In this document: positions 38,468 to 47,861 of the stretch, piece by piece | How positions within the stretch are numbered: position 1 is the stretch's first letter | How the letters are laid out: every line of letters begins with the position of its first letter | Notes under the pieces: generated by a model | What the model saw: only the letters and a program-made list of their open reading frames with translations | What the model was told of the DNA's origin: nothing | Databases searched by the model: none | Position numbers and translations under genes: made by a program | Source: Jaenimonas drosophilae | Lineage: Eukaryota; Euglenozoa; Kinetoplastea; Trypanosomatida; Trypanosomatidae | Direction of reading: 5' to 3' | Assembly (NCBI GenBank): GCA_030849065.1 | Contig: JASAON010001543.1 | Location: forward strand, 1-50,458 | DNA length: 50,458 nt

Positions 38468-39387
38468 CCCGCTCTCTGCCCACTGGAGAAGAACATGGGA
38501 GGGTCGTGAGAGACCGATGGTGGATGTACATGATGATGGAGGTCTCTGCGAGCTGTGCGTCCGTGCGCGTACGTGAAGAAGGGAGGCCAACAGAAACGAA
38601 GAAAAGAAAACGAAATTCGCAAACTGTGTTGCACGTGTGGGCGTGGTAGGTGGTGAGGATAGGTTAGGATTGGAATCTGAACGAGCACAAAAAGAAACAA
38701 AAGAACGAAACTGTCAGAAAAAAAAAAGAAGTCAGAAAGGATAGCCAAGTCACAAAAAGACGCACACACAAGGAAGAAAGAAGACGTAGTTCCTCCACTT
38801 CCGCTATGCACACGCCCGATTGTCAGCCCAAAGAGACGTGGGAAAGGGGGGAGTACTAGAGAGCATATGGCTGTGTGTGGATGGGCTGGTGGGGGGGAGA
38901 GATGGAGATGTTAGAGCTGGGAGCAACACCGTACACAGGGTATAGGAATGCTCCCACAGCCAACGTGGAGCGCAGGCGCACGCACCTCCCCTCCACAAAG
39001 GCCGCTTCCAGCTTCATTCATCAATCCACTGCACACCTCATCCTTGAAGAGAAAAGAAAGAAAAAAGAATCAAGAGGCCAATGAACGTAGCGCCGCGTGC
39101 ATGTGTGGTTAGAGAGTCAGGGCGGGTGTCGAGTGGCGGGAGGAAGAGGAGATTCATTGGCCTATGGATTCGTGGTTTGTGGGCAAAAGGTGCGGGTCCA
39201 ACATACGCGGACCTTCATTCTCTCACCGAGCTCACCACCACCCACATTGTTTGGTCACAGCACACCTCTGGCAACCCTCCGCCACCACTCCAGAACACGC
39301 ACACACCTGCCTTCAGCCACACCACTCCGCGGTGGAGCACCCGTCATGGTCCTACAACGACAGCAAAAGACCGTTTTTCATATGGCT
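38468..39387. other. Gene-free spacer downstream of adenosylhomocysteinase
   Basis: No convincing gene. It contains A/G-rich tracts near 38595-38620 and 38718-38775 (pyrimidine-rich on the coding strand), suitable for splice-acceptor and polyadenylation signals. Microsatellites are clearly fewer than to the left. Confidence 0.4.
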
Positions 39388-40135
39388 TTAGTAGCGGTAG
39401 TGGTCGGGCTTGAAGGGACCATCGATGGGGCAGTTGATGTAGTCGGCCTGCTTGGCATTGAGCTTCGTCAGCTTCGCGCCGAGGTGGTTGAGGTGGAGGG
39501 CGGCCACCTTCTCGTCAAGGGTCTTGGGGAGGAAGAAGACGCCGGCCTTGTCGCCGTGGGGGTACTTGCCCGTATCGCGGTTGGTCCAGAGCTCCATCTG
39601 AGCGAGCACCTGGTTGGTGAAGGAGTTCGACATGACGAAGGAAGGGTGGCCGTTGGCGCAGCCAAGGTTGACGAGGCGGCCCTTGGCGAGCAGGATGATG
39701 TGGCGGCCGCTGGCCATGGTGTAGCGATCCACCTGGGGCTTGATCTCCACGTGCTCCTTGCAGTTGGCCTGGAGCCAGTCCACCTGAATCTCGGTATCGA
39801 AGTGGCCAATGTTGCACACAATGGCGTCGTCGCGCATGAGGGGGAAGTGGGCGGCGGTGATGATGTCATCGTTGCCGGTGGTGGTGACGAAGATGTGGGT
39901 CTCAGCGGCAACATCATCCACGGTGAGGACCTGGTAGCCCTCCATGGCAGCCTGCAGGGCGTTGATGGGGTCCACCTCGGTCACCACGACGCGGGCACCA
40001 AAGGCGCGGAGGGCGGCAGCGCAGCCCTTGCCCACATCACCGTAGCCGCAGACGCAGGCGGTCTTGCCGGCAATCATCACATCGGTGGCGCGCTTGATGC
40101 CATCGACGAGGGACTCACGGCAGCCGTAGAGGTTA

Positions 40136-40174
<39 letters not shown>

Positions 40175-40701
40175 GCGCTGATGGGGAGCTTGCCCTTCTG
40201 GAGGCGCTTGTAGAGGTTCTTCACGCCGGTGGTGGTCTCCTCGCTGATGCCGTGAATCTTGTTGATGAGCTGGGGGTGCTCGTCAATGATGAGGTTGGTG
40301 AGGTCACCGCCATCGTCGAGGATCATGTTGGGGAAGCCATCACCGCTGAATCCCTTGATGGTCTGCTTGATGCACCACTCGTACTCCTCCTGGGTCTCGC
40401 CCTTCCAGGCGAAGACGGGAATGCCGGCCTTGGCGATGGCCGCAGCGGCGTTGTCCTGGGTGGAGAAGATGTTGCAGGAGCTCCAGCGGATCTCAGCACC
40501 GAGCTTATGGAGGGTCTCAATAAGGACGGCCGTCTGGACGGTCATGTGGAGGCAGCCAGCGATCTTGGCGCCCTTGAGGGGCTGGGAGGCTCCGTATTCG
40601 CGGCGGAGCTCCATCAGACCGGGCATCTCGTTCTCGGCGAGCTCGAGAGCCTTGCGGCCCCACTCAGCGAGGCTGATGTCCTTAACCTTGTAGTCCGTCA
40701 T
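39388..40701 (-). CDS. SAHH: Adenosylhomocysteinase (S-adenosyl-L-homocysteine hydrolase)
   Basis: A complete 437-residue enzyme that splits S-adenosylhomocysteine into adenosine and homocysteine, relieving product inhibition of methyltransferases. Near the start [20 protein letters not shown] carries the substrate-site histidine. [17 protein letters not shown] and [14 protein letters not shown] are family signatures, and [19 protein letters not shown] is the NAD-binding loop. The tail PFKPDHYRY supplies the Lys-Tyr pair that reaches into the neighbouring subunit's NAD site. Length is as usual for the eukaryotic and trypanosomatid cytosolic enzyme. The gene has cleaner codon use and no homopolymer runs, unlike most neighbours, and a textbook pyrimidine tract and AG upstream, fitting high expression. 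Confidence 0.99.
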
Positions 40702-40770
40702 GATGAGGGTCTGGGGGGAGGTTGTGGAGTGGTTGAAGTAGAGTTAGGGTGAGCGAGTGATGGTTGGGAA

Positions 40771-40812
40771 CTAGACAGGTGCAGAAAAGTAAAGAGAGAA
40801 GAAGAAGAGATG
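40771..40812 (-). promoter_or_regulatory. Predicted spliced-leader acceptor of adenosylhomocysteinase
   Basis: The coding strand carries a pyrimidine tract (40812-40775, TCATCTCTTCTTCTTCTCTC and onward) ending in CTGTCTAG; the AG is at 40772-40771. This gives a 5' UTR of about 69 bases after the leader. Confidence 0.65.
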
Positions 40813-41003
40813 AGTGCGTCGTCAGAAGAGACGTGCGTGGGAGTTGCATATACAAGATGTGTGGCACAAGGGGGGAGGAGGGGAGTTGGTACCCGCAGTA
40901 GGAGTACGTGCATTACCACTGTGAGTGTGTGAGAGAAGAGAGAGGATTGTGGGCTCATCAGGGTTGGTGGTGGTGTGATTGGAGCATACTAGCATCCACG
41001 AGC

Positions 41004-41588
41004 TTAGGTTGGCAGTGCGACGGGTGGTGACGAGGGCACCACCAGGCGTATGTACTCATGCTCAGCATCCTCCCGCACCTCAATGGTGGCGCTTGGGTGG
41101 GCCTGAATGGCCTGGCTGAGTCCCACGACGGTCTGGCAGGCGTTTCGCAGGAGCACCTCATCATCCCCCCATGTCACGATGGATCGAACCGATCCTCGAC
41201 GATCCTCCTCCGCCGGTGCACTTGCAGACCACAAATGGAGGACGTGTGAGAGCTCCTCGGAGACGTGATGTGATTCGGGGGAGCCTGTCGTTGGCGCCTC
41301 TGCCCTCCCCTCCGCACATGGCGATTCCCGCTGAAGCAGCTGAATGACGTGGTGGCGGGGCAACGTCTCAAGCCAGCCGCGGAGTGCCGGCGGGGAAGGG
41401 GAGGGGGCCGGGCCAGACGGTGGAGCGAACCTCACCTCCGCGTAGGCCCCCTTCACGTCGTGGAAGGTTGGCCTCCAGTCGTGGGCCAAGGCAGCAGCCA
41501 CCACAGAGGCAGCAGCATCGTCCTCCGCACAGAAGCCCACGGTTGCCGACTCGAAATGAAGATCCATGAAGCGTTCAATGGTCTCCAT
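41004..41588 (-). CDS. Unknown 194-residue protein
   Basis: I recognise no family. It starts METIERFMDLHFESATVGFC, continues with an Ala-rich helix and a Pro/Ser linker near residue 60, and then alternates helices (RGWLETLPRHHVIQLLQRES) with a strand-rich end (SATIEVREDAEHEYIRLVVP). A cysteine-containing helix (LRNACQTVVGLSQAIQAH) precedes the final strands. This alpha/beta layout with no signal or membrane segment suggests a small soluble protein. The open frame begins with GTG at 41600; the first ATG is at 41588. It lies between the p32-like gene and adenosylhomocysteinase with short spacers on both sides. Confidence 0.6.
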   Translation of the reverse strand: METIERFMDLHFESATVGFCAEDDAAASVVAAALAHDWRPTFHDVKGAYAEVRFAPPSGPAPSPSPPALRGWLETLPRHHVIQLLQRESPCAEGRAEAPTTGSPESHHVSEELSHVLHLWSASAPAEEDRRGSVRSIVTWGDDEVLLRNACQTVVGLSQAIQAHPSATIEVREDAEHEYIRLVVPSSPPVALPT

Positions 41589-41902
41589 CCTCCTCTCCAC
41601 CTCGCTTAATCTACGGTGCAGGATGAGCTAAGGCTGAGTGTGCCACCTCCGCAACCTGGGCAAGTGGCTTGGGTCTGAGGGGAAGGCAGGTATGAGTAGG
41701 AGGAGGAGGAAAGCAGTATCGTGTGACGATTGGTGGGCGAGGTCGGACGCAGCGGACCACATCGGCTACAGTACGCGGTGAGTGAGCTACACAACACACA
41801 CAGACAGAGATGGGCAGACGCACTTGCCCTTGGTAGAAGAGCAAGAGAGACGCTGGGGTCCTCTCACTGCCCACTCACACCAAACAACTCCGGCATCATC
41901 GA
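41589..41902. other. Spacer between the p32-like and unknown genes
   Basis: No gene is seen. AGGAGGAGGAGG-type purine runs on the plus strand near 41696-41712 are pyrimidine tracts on the coding strand, a likely splice-acceptor region. Confidence 0.4.
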
Positions 41903-42928
41903 CTAGCGGCGGTGTGCATCGAGCCAATCTTCGGCTGGCGCGTCAAGGGCCGCGCGCTCCCCTTCCGTGAGGAAGTCGGATTCAGGGCCGCGCTGCGATG
42001 TTGGGATGAGCTCACCCAAAAGACCAAGCGACCAGCGAACGTACTGGCGATGCTCCATGTAGGAGACCCACTGTGCCATCCAATTGATCCAATCGAGAGT
42101 GATGCCGTGGTCCTGCATCACATCGTAGAGCTCATTCTGCACGCCAAGCTCAAGATGCCAGAGACAGGGGCCATCGTAGAGACGGCGCTGGCGTCGCACA
42201 ATATCTTCGGGCGCCGTAGAAAGGAGAACATCCATGGGTGACCGCCCAGGTACCGCGGAAGCACACGAAGCAGCAGCATCCGTCGTGGCATCACCATCTC
42301 CTTGCGCGTCGTCCAGCGCTTGAGCAGTGCTTCCTGTTGGTCCTGCATCGTAGACGCGCACGTTCCTCATGTGCATTCCTCCTTCGTTGGATGCCATGGA
42401 AAAGTGCAAGACGACATCGTGGCGTTGGATGAGTACCTCTACGGGAATCCAGTTGGCAAACGTGAGGAGGGCGTTGAGCTTCGGCGGATCGCGCATCTCC
42501 ACGGTGCTGTAGGCCACCACTCTGCCCATCTCCCCCATCGCCGGCCGCTCAAACACGAGGAGGTTGTTTGCTGGCTGGTAAGTCACACCCCACTCGCCCT
42601 TCGCGCTCGGGGTAGCGGGGGCATCGTCTGGGGTTGAGGACGCCATTCGACGCGATTCGGCGTGTGGTGGTGGTGGTTTGCTGTAGTACTCCCTACGTAG
42701 CTCATCGCAGAGATCCTTGTAGAGAGAGCGGAAGAGGTCGTAGTTACCAGCACCGTAGCGCTGCCGCATCGCCTCCATCCACGAGGTCTCCAGCTCAGCC
42801 GCACTCGTCACCTGCGGCACAGCTTCAGTCCCGTCCGTGGTGCCATCTGCGGTGGTGTGCATCTCTCGAACCATATGACGCATGAGTGGAAGACCGGCGC
42901 CACCGCGCAGCCTACGAAGAAGCATCAT
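41903..42928 (-). CDS. Mitochondrial p32/MAM33-family protein
   Basis: A 341-residue protein. The start MMLLRRLRGGAGLPLMRHMV is Arg-rich without acids, a mitochondrial leader. The C-terminal 90 residues carry the family core: DGPCLWHLELGVQNELYDVM, then a short loop to WINWMAQWVSYMEHRQYVRW and LGLLGELIP, matching the p32/MAM33 end where EHKQYI-x-x-L is typical. The middle strand motif LLVFERPAMGEM and a DVVLHFSMAS strand fit the beta-sheet of the trimer. MAM33 proteins are acidic matrix proteins linked to mitochondrial translation and RNA handling; a trypanosome homologue (p22) stimulates RNA editing by binding the guide-RNA-binding factor. An Ala/Asp linker near residue 225 is additional. Confident at family level. 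Confidence 0.78.
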   Translation of the reverse strand: MMLLRRLRGGAGLPLMRHMVREMHTTADGTTDGTEAVPQVTSAAELETSWMEAMRQRYGAGNYDLFRSLYKDLCDELRREYYSKPPPPHAESRRMASSTPDDAPATPSAKGEWGVTYQPANNLLVFERPAMGEMGRVVAYSTVEMRDPPKLNALLTFANWIPVEVLIQRHDVVLHFSMASNEGGMHMRNVRVYDAGPTGSTAQALDDAQGDGDATTDAAASCASAVPGRSPMDVLLSTAPEDIVRRQRRLYDGPCLWHLELGVQNELYDVMQDHGITLDWINWMAQWVSYMEHRQYVRWSLGLLGELIPTSQRGPESDFLTEGERAALDAPAEDWLDAHRR

Positions 42929-43315
42929 CGTCAGCGTACCTACACTAGTAAAATGAAAATAGAGAGGAAGAGGAAACGTCACTTGATGTTGGGGCACGTC
43001 GCCTTCACACAGCCACCACCAGAGGTGATGTGACAGTCCCCATCCGCCACACCAGGATTTTGGTAGTGGTAGGGTTTTCTTGTTGTATGTTTATCCTGGT
43101 AGAGGCTGGCCCAGACCGCTGTCAGCTGCCGTCTCGTTATAGGGATGGAAGGGAATTGGTTTGTTATGGTTGTGGTGCTGCCCACACGCAGTGAGGAAGG
43201 AAGCTCTTAAAATTAGGCCGTCGTCGTGGAAGCCATCGTGTGTGTGCGTGTTCGCACCACACAGATGGTGAGGAAGGCAGAGCGGCCCATTTTTGTGTGT
43301 GTGCGTGTTCGCTGC
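42929..43315 (-). promoter_or_regulatory. Spacer and spliced-leader acceptor of the p32-like gene, with repeated GT motif
   Basis: A pyrimidine tract on the coding strand (about 42976-42949, TTTCCTCTTCCTCTCTATTT) ends at AG 42946-42945, leaving a short leader before the ATG. An 18-base motif GTGTGTGTGCGTGTTCGC occurs twice on the plus strand, near 43236 and 43296, the latter just past the eIF3i stop; there the coding strand is CA, an exception to the usual polarity. An ATG-less open frame at 42979-43200 is discussed in findings. Confidence 0.55.
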
Positions 43316-44392
43316 TTAGTCGCCCAGCCTCCAGATGGGGCGGTAGCCTGGGGTGTTCTTGTAGCTGTGGTCGAAGCGGTACATCTTAATCACACCATCG
43401 TGACTACCACTGGCAAAGCCAAGCCCGTCGGGGTGGAAGGACATGGCCGTGATGGTACCGAAGTGGCAGCGCAGCTGTCCCAGCTGGGTGCCGTGGACCT
43501 TGTGATAGAACTTCACCTCGAAGGTACTCTGACCTCCCTGGGTAGTGACATCGGCGGCATCCATGCCACCACCGAGTATGACGTGGTCGCTGTTAGGGCT
43601 GATGGAGACATCATTCACCGGCACGTCGCTCTGATAGCGCTGGATGACGTTGAGGTCCCTGTGGTCTACGAGGCAGGAGGAGCAATCATTGGAAGCAGTG
43701 GCGAGGGTGAGGTAGTCGCTAGCGAACTTGAAGCGGTTGAGGACCATGTCGGGGTGGAGTACCTTGCTGCAGATGATCTCGTTCTTCTCCACATCGAGGA
43801 TGTTGAGCGTGCCACCTTCCGAGTAGTAGATGGTGCTATTCGTGGGTCCCCAAGACGCCCAGGTGATGATGTCGGAAGACTCGCTGAAGGACTCCATCGT
43901 GGGGTGAAACTGCGTAACAGCAGGGCGGATGTCCTCACCGGCGCGAGGGGGGTTGAAGGGGAGGTTGTAGAGCTGAATCGCGGAGGGCGTCTTGTTGCGG
44001 CCCTTGGTGGCCACCATCAGCAGCCGGTCGTCGTGGGAGAAGCCAACGCTCGCGCCAGAGGCCATGGGGCGGTTGATGGTGCCGAGCAGGGCTCCCGTCT
44101 CGACGCTCCAAATCATCGTCTCCTCACCCGCACTGGCCGTCGCTAAGAGGGTTGATTGGCGATTGACGTCCAGGGCCGCCATAGCGGGATCGTAGGTGCG
44201 CTTCGACTCGCCACCCTTGGTCGTGTAGGAGCCCATAAGCTCACCCGTCTTGGTGTACCAGCAGCAAATGGCGCAGTTAGTGTCCTTGGCTGAGGAAAAG
44301 AGCAGATCACCGTCGTGGCTGAACTTGAGCATCGACACGGCCTTGTTGTGGCCGTGAAGGGCATGGCCATCGAGGTTAACGCTGGACGACAT
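43316..44392 (-). CDS. EIF3I: Translation initiation factor eIF3 subunit I
   Basis: A 358-residue WD40 protein, the usual eIF3i length. It opens with a first blade (LHGHNKAVSMLKFSHDGDLL) and the eIF3i-type FSSAKD-x-x-x-x-WYTKTGELMGSY. The best signature is late: VNDVSISPNSDHVILGGGMD followed by AADVTTQGG, FEVKFYHKVHGTQLGQLRCH and FGTITAMSFHPDGLGFASGS, which runs parallel to human eIF3i and yeast Tif34. eIF3i sits with eIF3b and eIF3g at the 40S entry channel. The upstream open frame is not conserved-looking; the ATG at 44392 comes 15 bases after an AG with a pyrimidine tract. Confidence 0.96.
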   Translation of the reverse strand: MSSSVNLDGHALHGHNKAVSMLKFSHDGDLLFSSAKDTNCAICCWYTKTGELMGSYTTKGGESKRTYDPAMAALDVNRQSTLLATASAGEETMIWSVETGALLGTINRPMASGASVGFSHDDRLLMVATKGRNKTPSAIQLYNLPFNPPRAGEDIRPAVTQFHPTMESFSESSDIITWASWGPTNSTIYYSEGGTLNILDVEKNEIICSKVLHPDMVLNRFKFASDYLTLATASNDCSSCLVDHRDLNVIQRYQSDVPVNDVSISPNSDHVILGGGMDAADVTTQGGQSTFEVKFYHKVHGTQLGQLRCHFGTITAMSFHPDGLGFASGSHDGVIKMYRFDHSYKNTPGYRPIWRLGD

Positions 44393-44760
44393 GGTTGTGT
44401 GAGCGACCTGAGATCGTGTAGAGATGAGGTATTGGTGTGTGCGTACCGCAGGATGATGGGAGTCGGCCAAGTGGACTAGTGGATAGAGAGGGAAGAAGAC
44501 GAGTGCCGCCGGGGGGTGAGGATTGGGCTCGTCAACAACTACCACGAAACGCATCAACAACAACAGCAAACAAGACGGAGAGAAGAAAGCATCAGAGTAC
44601 GTTGGAGTATGAAGCACATGGAAGATGGACGTATTCTATCCTGCTCACACACAAGAAAAACAACCAGCAACATCAAGGAGACGTACTTCAGCAGCAGTAT
44701 GGCATCTACCCTCCACGGGAAGTGGCCACAGCGACAACCAAAAAAGAAGCTGTTTTGGGC
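44393..44760 (-). promoter_or_regulatory. Spacer with predicted eIF3i spliced-leader acceptor
   Basis: On the coding strand ACCTCATCTCTACACGATCTCAG ends at AG 44409-44408, giving a 15-base 5' UTR for eIF3i after the leader. The remainder is 3' UTR of the CEP78-like gene. No gene is seen. Confidence 0.55.
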
Positions 44761-47235
44761 CTACCACCCGAGCGAGGCAAGACGCTTGTTCGCAGCGATC
44801 AGGAAGTCCTTGTGCGACCGACTTTCATCCGACGGAAGCACGCTTCGTGCCAACACCCCCACAGAGGGCCATCGTTGGGGAGTGGCCGGTGCTGCCACCT
44901 CCTTGCCAGACTTCACCCCTGAGTCCACAGCCGCTGTGGCTGGCCACTGTTGTTGAATGCGTTGCATCCCGCTCTCGATAAGAGACATGAGCTGGGCCAG
45001 CATGGTGTCCTCTGGACGCCGCGCCAGCTGCATCTCCATCCACTCGTTCATGGTACAAATCATGGCCCGCTGGTCTTCGATGGCGCCTGCGTGCCAGCTT
45101 GCCTGTTGGTTCTCCAGCTTCTCCATCTCAGTGCGCAGTTGTGTCTGGAGCTCGCGGAGGGAGGCACCAGTGGTGGTGGAGAAGTGCTCGACCTTTTCTG
45201 ACACCTCCATGTCATGGCTATGGATTCTAGCAATCAGGCTCAGCAGCGTTGACGCAGCGACCGCCTCCCCAGCCTCTCCCTCCTCTTCTTCATCCTCTTG
45301 TGGGGGCAGCGTGTCGTGGAGGCTATCGGGCATGGCCAACAGTTCGTCCACGTCAACTGCTTTTGCTGCCGGGACAGCCACCACAGCCTCCTTCTCCACA
45401 GACGAGGTTCGAGACTTGATGGATGAGGAAGGCAATGGATCATCGGTCTGCGTGTTGGCATCCACACGGGGTGGTGCGGCGGCACCCGTGGTCCAAGGAG
45501 CAGAACCCCACGCAGCGGGCGGTGTGGGTGGCCAGGGCCACGGTGCAGCTGCAGGAGGAGCCCCCGTAGCGGGATGCATGGGCATCCACGCCGGCAGCCA
45601 GCACATGGGCACCGCCGCCGGTGCCGTCGTTGGCCATCGAGGAACCGCTGCTGCTGCAGCTTCGGCATGGCCGTAGGCGTCCTCTGGCGGCCGAACCCCC
45701 ATCGCCGCGCCACCCTCCCAGCCGTGCCTGCGCGCTTCGCTCAACGGCGTAGCAAAGCCAACGGGGTCGGGGTGGCTAAAACTTCTTCGAGGGCGTCCCG
45801 AGGCGTCTGCGGGCGGCAGCAGCGCCGAGGACCGACGCCCGTGGAGAGGGGTCAGGGGTGGTTGCAACGTCACCTGCGCCACCGGACCAGAGCGTACACT
45901 GGGCGAGCGCTCCGGCAACGGTGGTGGTGGTGGTGGTGTGGACTGGGTCGTGGCTGCCGTAGGAGGCGACGACTGCCGCGATGCCGTGGGCATAGGCAGC
46001 GGCGGAGGCTTCGGTCGAGCAGTCACTTGCCGCTGCTCGGGGTCTTTGATACTGCGACTACGTTGAGATGCTGCAGGTGCAGATGGTGCGCCGACATTCG
46101 TAGATGCCAGGCTCGTTCGCTGAACGAGCCGAAGCTGGCCAGGCACTGATGCAACAAGCTTCCAATGATGTCCCTTCGCAGTCATCGATTCCGCCAGTGC
46201 TGCGCGCAGTGCATCTTCTTCAGTAGGGGAACCCCAACTCCTGCGGCTCACATCCACAACCTTCAACTGTGTGGCCATTAGGGCACGATGCACGATGCCC
46301 TGACGCACACCCCCAGGGCTGAAGAGATTGCCACGCAGCTCCAACACTCGTAACGCACTCTCCGCCGATAGCGAGCCCAGCAGGGCACGCAGTGTAGCAT
46401 CACCCAATGCATTTTCAGAAAGGTTTAGCCGTTCCAAGCCAGCAGCTGAGTGTACATGAGCGGAGCCTCGAAGCATTCGCCGCCACGTAGATGGCCCTCC
46501 ACGGCCTCTCGCCACACACAGCAGCCGCTGCAAATCATTGCTAGATTCATCTGTTAGCCCGCAGTCCACCAACGTCAATTCCCGCAACCGCCCACATCCC
46601 CCCGGTAGATTCGTGAGTCGATGGCACTGCTCCACAGACAACGCACACCTCTGAAGAGTTAAGCAGCTCAGTTGTGGGCATCGCGGCAGTGCTCGAATCA
46701 GCTCTCGGCTACTCCGTAACTCCGAAAGCGGAAAGCCCTGGAGCTCCACCCGCGTCAGAGACTCCCCCAGGTGCGAGACAACCGCGCCAACACCCTCAAT
46801 CAAGGCCTCCAGGCGGGGCCTCTGTGAGAGTTCCAGGATTGATGGTACCTCTCGCCCACCATTTCCTCCCGTACTCATTGACGCATTATCGTCATGCTTA
46901 TGCCCACCACACACAACCACCAACACCGACAACCGGCTAACTTCACCTTGTTTCTCTCTATCCGTGGCACAACGGTTCGTCGACCGACTACGCTCAGTCA
47001 CCTCCGTACCAGATACTCTATGCTTGCTTCCCCACCGACGTCCACGCGGCACCGAAGACTCAACCATCTCTCCGCACCGGCTCATTGCGCGCGAAAACAG
47101 CTCCAAGGTGCGCACCGGCACGGCACCCACATTGACAATTAGGCAGCCCTCATTCCATCCATCCACCAATGCCATGAATGGTTGTACCCTCTGCTCCTGG
47201 CAGCAGCGAAGGTACGCCTCCACAACCGGGTCCAT
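44761..47235 (-). CDS. CEP78: CEP78-like leucine-rich-repeat basal body/centrosome protein
   Basis: An 824-residue protein. The N-terminal 45 residues (DPVVEAYLRCCQEQRVQPFM, then a LELFSRAM helix) resemble the CEP78 start with its YxxLC helix. Leucine-rich repeats follow at about 150-320: VELQGFPLSELRSSRELIRA, LTLQRCALSVEQ and LTLVDCGLTDESS. Then comes a CEP78-type break, STWRRMLRG ... AGLERLNLSENALGDATLRA and LRVLELRGNLFSPGG, where CEP78 has W-x-x-x-LR and GLxxL-x-L-x-x-N-x-x-GD. The centre (about 370-640) is Pro/Ala/Ser-rich and disordered. The last 160 residues are acidic and coiled coil. CEP78 works at centrioles and basal bodies in ciliogenesis. A ribonuclease-inhibitor-type LRR protein of other function is the alternative. 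The ATG at 47235 begins the conserved part. Confidence 0.7.
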   Translation of the reverse strand: MDPVVEAYLRCCQEQRVQPFMALVDGWNEGCLIVNVGAVPVRTLELFSRAMSRCGEMVESSVPRGRRWGSKHRVSGTEVTERSRSTNRCATDREKQGEVSRLSVLVVVCGGHKHDDNASMSTGGNGGREVPSILELSQRPRLEALIEGVGAVVSHLGESLTRVELQGFPLSELRSSRELIRALPRCPQLSCLTLQRCALSVEQCHRLTNLPGGCGRLRELTLVDCGLTDESSNDLQRLLCVARGRGGPSTWRRMLRGSAHVHSAAGLERLNLSENALGDATLRALLGSLSAESALRVLELRGNLFSPGGVRQGIVHRALMATQLKVVDVSRRSWGSPTEEDALRAALAESMTAKGHHWKLVASVPGQLRLVQRTSLASTNVGAPSAPAASQRSRSIKDPEQRQVTARPKPPPLPMPTASRQSSPPTAATTQSTPPPPPPLPERSPSVRSGPVAQVTLQPPLTPLHGRRSSALLPPADASGRPRRSFSHPDPVGFATPLSEARRHGWEGGAAMGVRPPEDAYGHAEAAAAAVPRWPTTAPAAVPMCWLPAWMPMHPATGAPPAAAPWPWPPTPPAAWGSAPWTTGAAAPPRVDANTQTDDPLPSSSIKSRTSSVEKEAVVAVPAAKAVDVDELLAMPDSLHDTLPPQEDEEEEGEAGEAVAASTLLSLIARIHSHDMEVSEKVEHFSTTTGASLRELQTQLRTEMEKLENQQASWHAGAIEDQRAMICTMNEWMEMQLARRPEDTMLAQLMSLIESGMQRIQQQWPATAAVDSGVKSGKEVAAPATPQRWPSVGVLARSVLPSDESRSHKDFLIAANKRLASLGW

Positions 47236-47471
47236 CACACAAGACCAGCTAAACAGCAACCGTCCTCAGAGCTACCTTCAAAAACTTGCCTATCTCAAAA
47301 AGGCACCCAAATTATGGAAAGAAGAGACACATTCTCATATTCATACCGTCATTCCAGTACACTCACCAACGACATCCCACCACCTTCACCAGAACCTCAG
47401 TGCAAAACACTCAAACAAGAACAAACAAGGTGTATCTATGGCGGTCGTGCCGTCCCACGGCATATGCACAA

Positions 47472-47861
47472 CTAGTGGCGCTCACCGCGCAGGCGGAGGG
47501 CAAGCTGCACATCCTTGGGCATGATGGTCACGCGCTTCGCGTGGATGCAGGCCAGGTTGGTGTCGGCAAGCAGGGACACCACATATGACTCAGTGGCCTC
47601 CTGGATGGCAAGGATGGCGCTGCTCTGGAAGCGGAGGCCCTCCTTCTGGGCGCCCGACACCTCACGCACAAGGCGCTGAAAGGGGGCACGCTGGATCAGC
47701 AGGTCCGTGCTCTTCTGGAAGGCGCGGATCTCACGGAGCGCCACGGTGCCAGGACGCCAGCGGCGAGCATGCTTCACGCCAGACGCCGCCTTGGGAGCCT
47801 TCTTGGTCTTCTTGGAGGTGATGCTGCGCTTGGCACGGGCGGTTTCCTTGGTGCGGGACAT
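47472..47861 (-). CDS. Histone H3, kinetoplastid type
   Basis: A 129-residue H3. The tail [20 protein letters not shown] lacks the ARKS repeats around K9 and K27 of other eukaryotes and matches kinetoplastid H3, where K4 is retained. The core has [40 protein letters not shown], and ends [20 protein letters not shown] with GERH. It has the [13 protein letters not shown] loop of normal H3. Lys/Arg content and length indicate the major H3 rather than the divergent trypanosome variant H3.V. In trypanosomatids H3 genes are usually in tandem arrays; here there is a single copy between unrelated genes, so other copies may exist elsewhere. The gene has no intron and one of the clearest splice-acceptor signals in the window. 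Confidence 0.98.
   Translation of the reverse strand: MSRTKETARAKRSITSKKTKKAPKAASGVKHARRWRPGTVALREIRAFQKSTDLLIQRAPFQRLVREVSGAQKEGLRFQSSAILAIQEATESYVVSLLADTNLACIHAKRVTIMPKDVQLALRLRGERH

Noticed and set aside
39097..40752. A 551-codon open frame on the plus strand
   Set aside because: It is the exact antisense of adenosylhomocysteinase; GC-rich third positions on the coding strand keep the opposite strand open. Its Val/Gly/Leu/Asp/His-rich translation is typical of such shadows.
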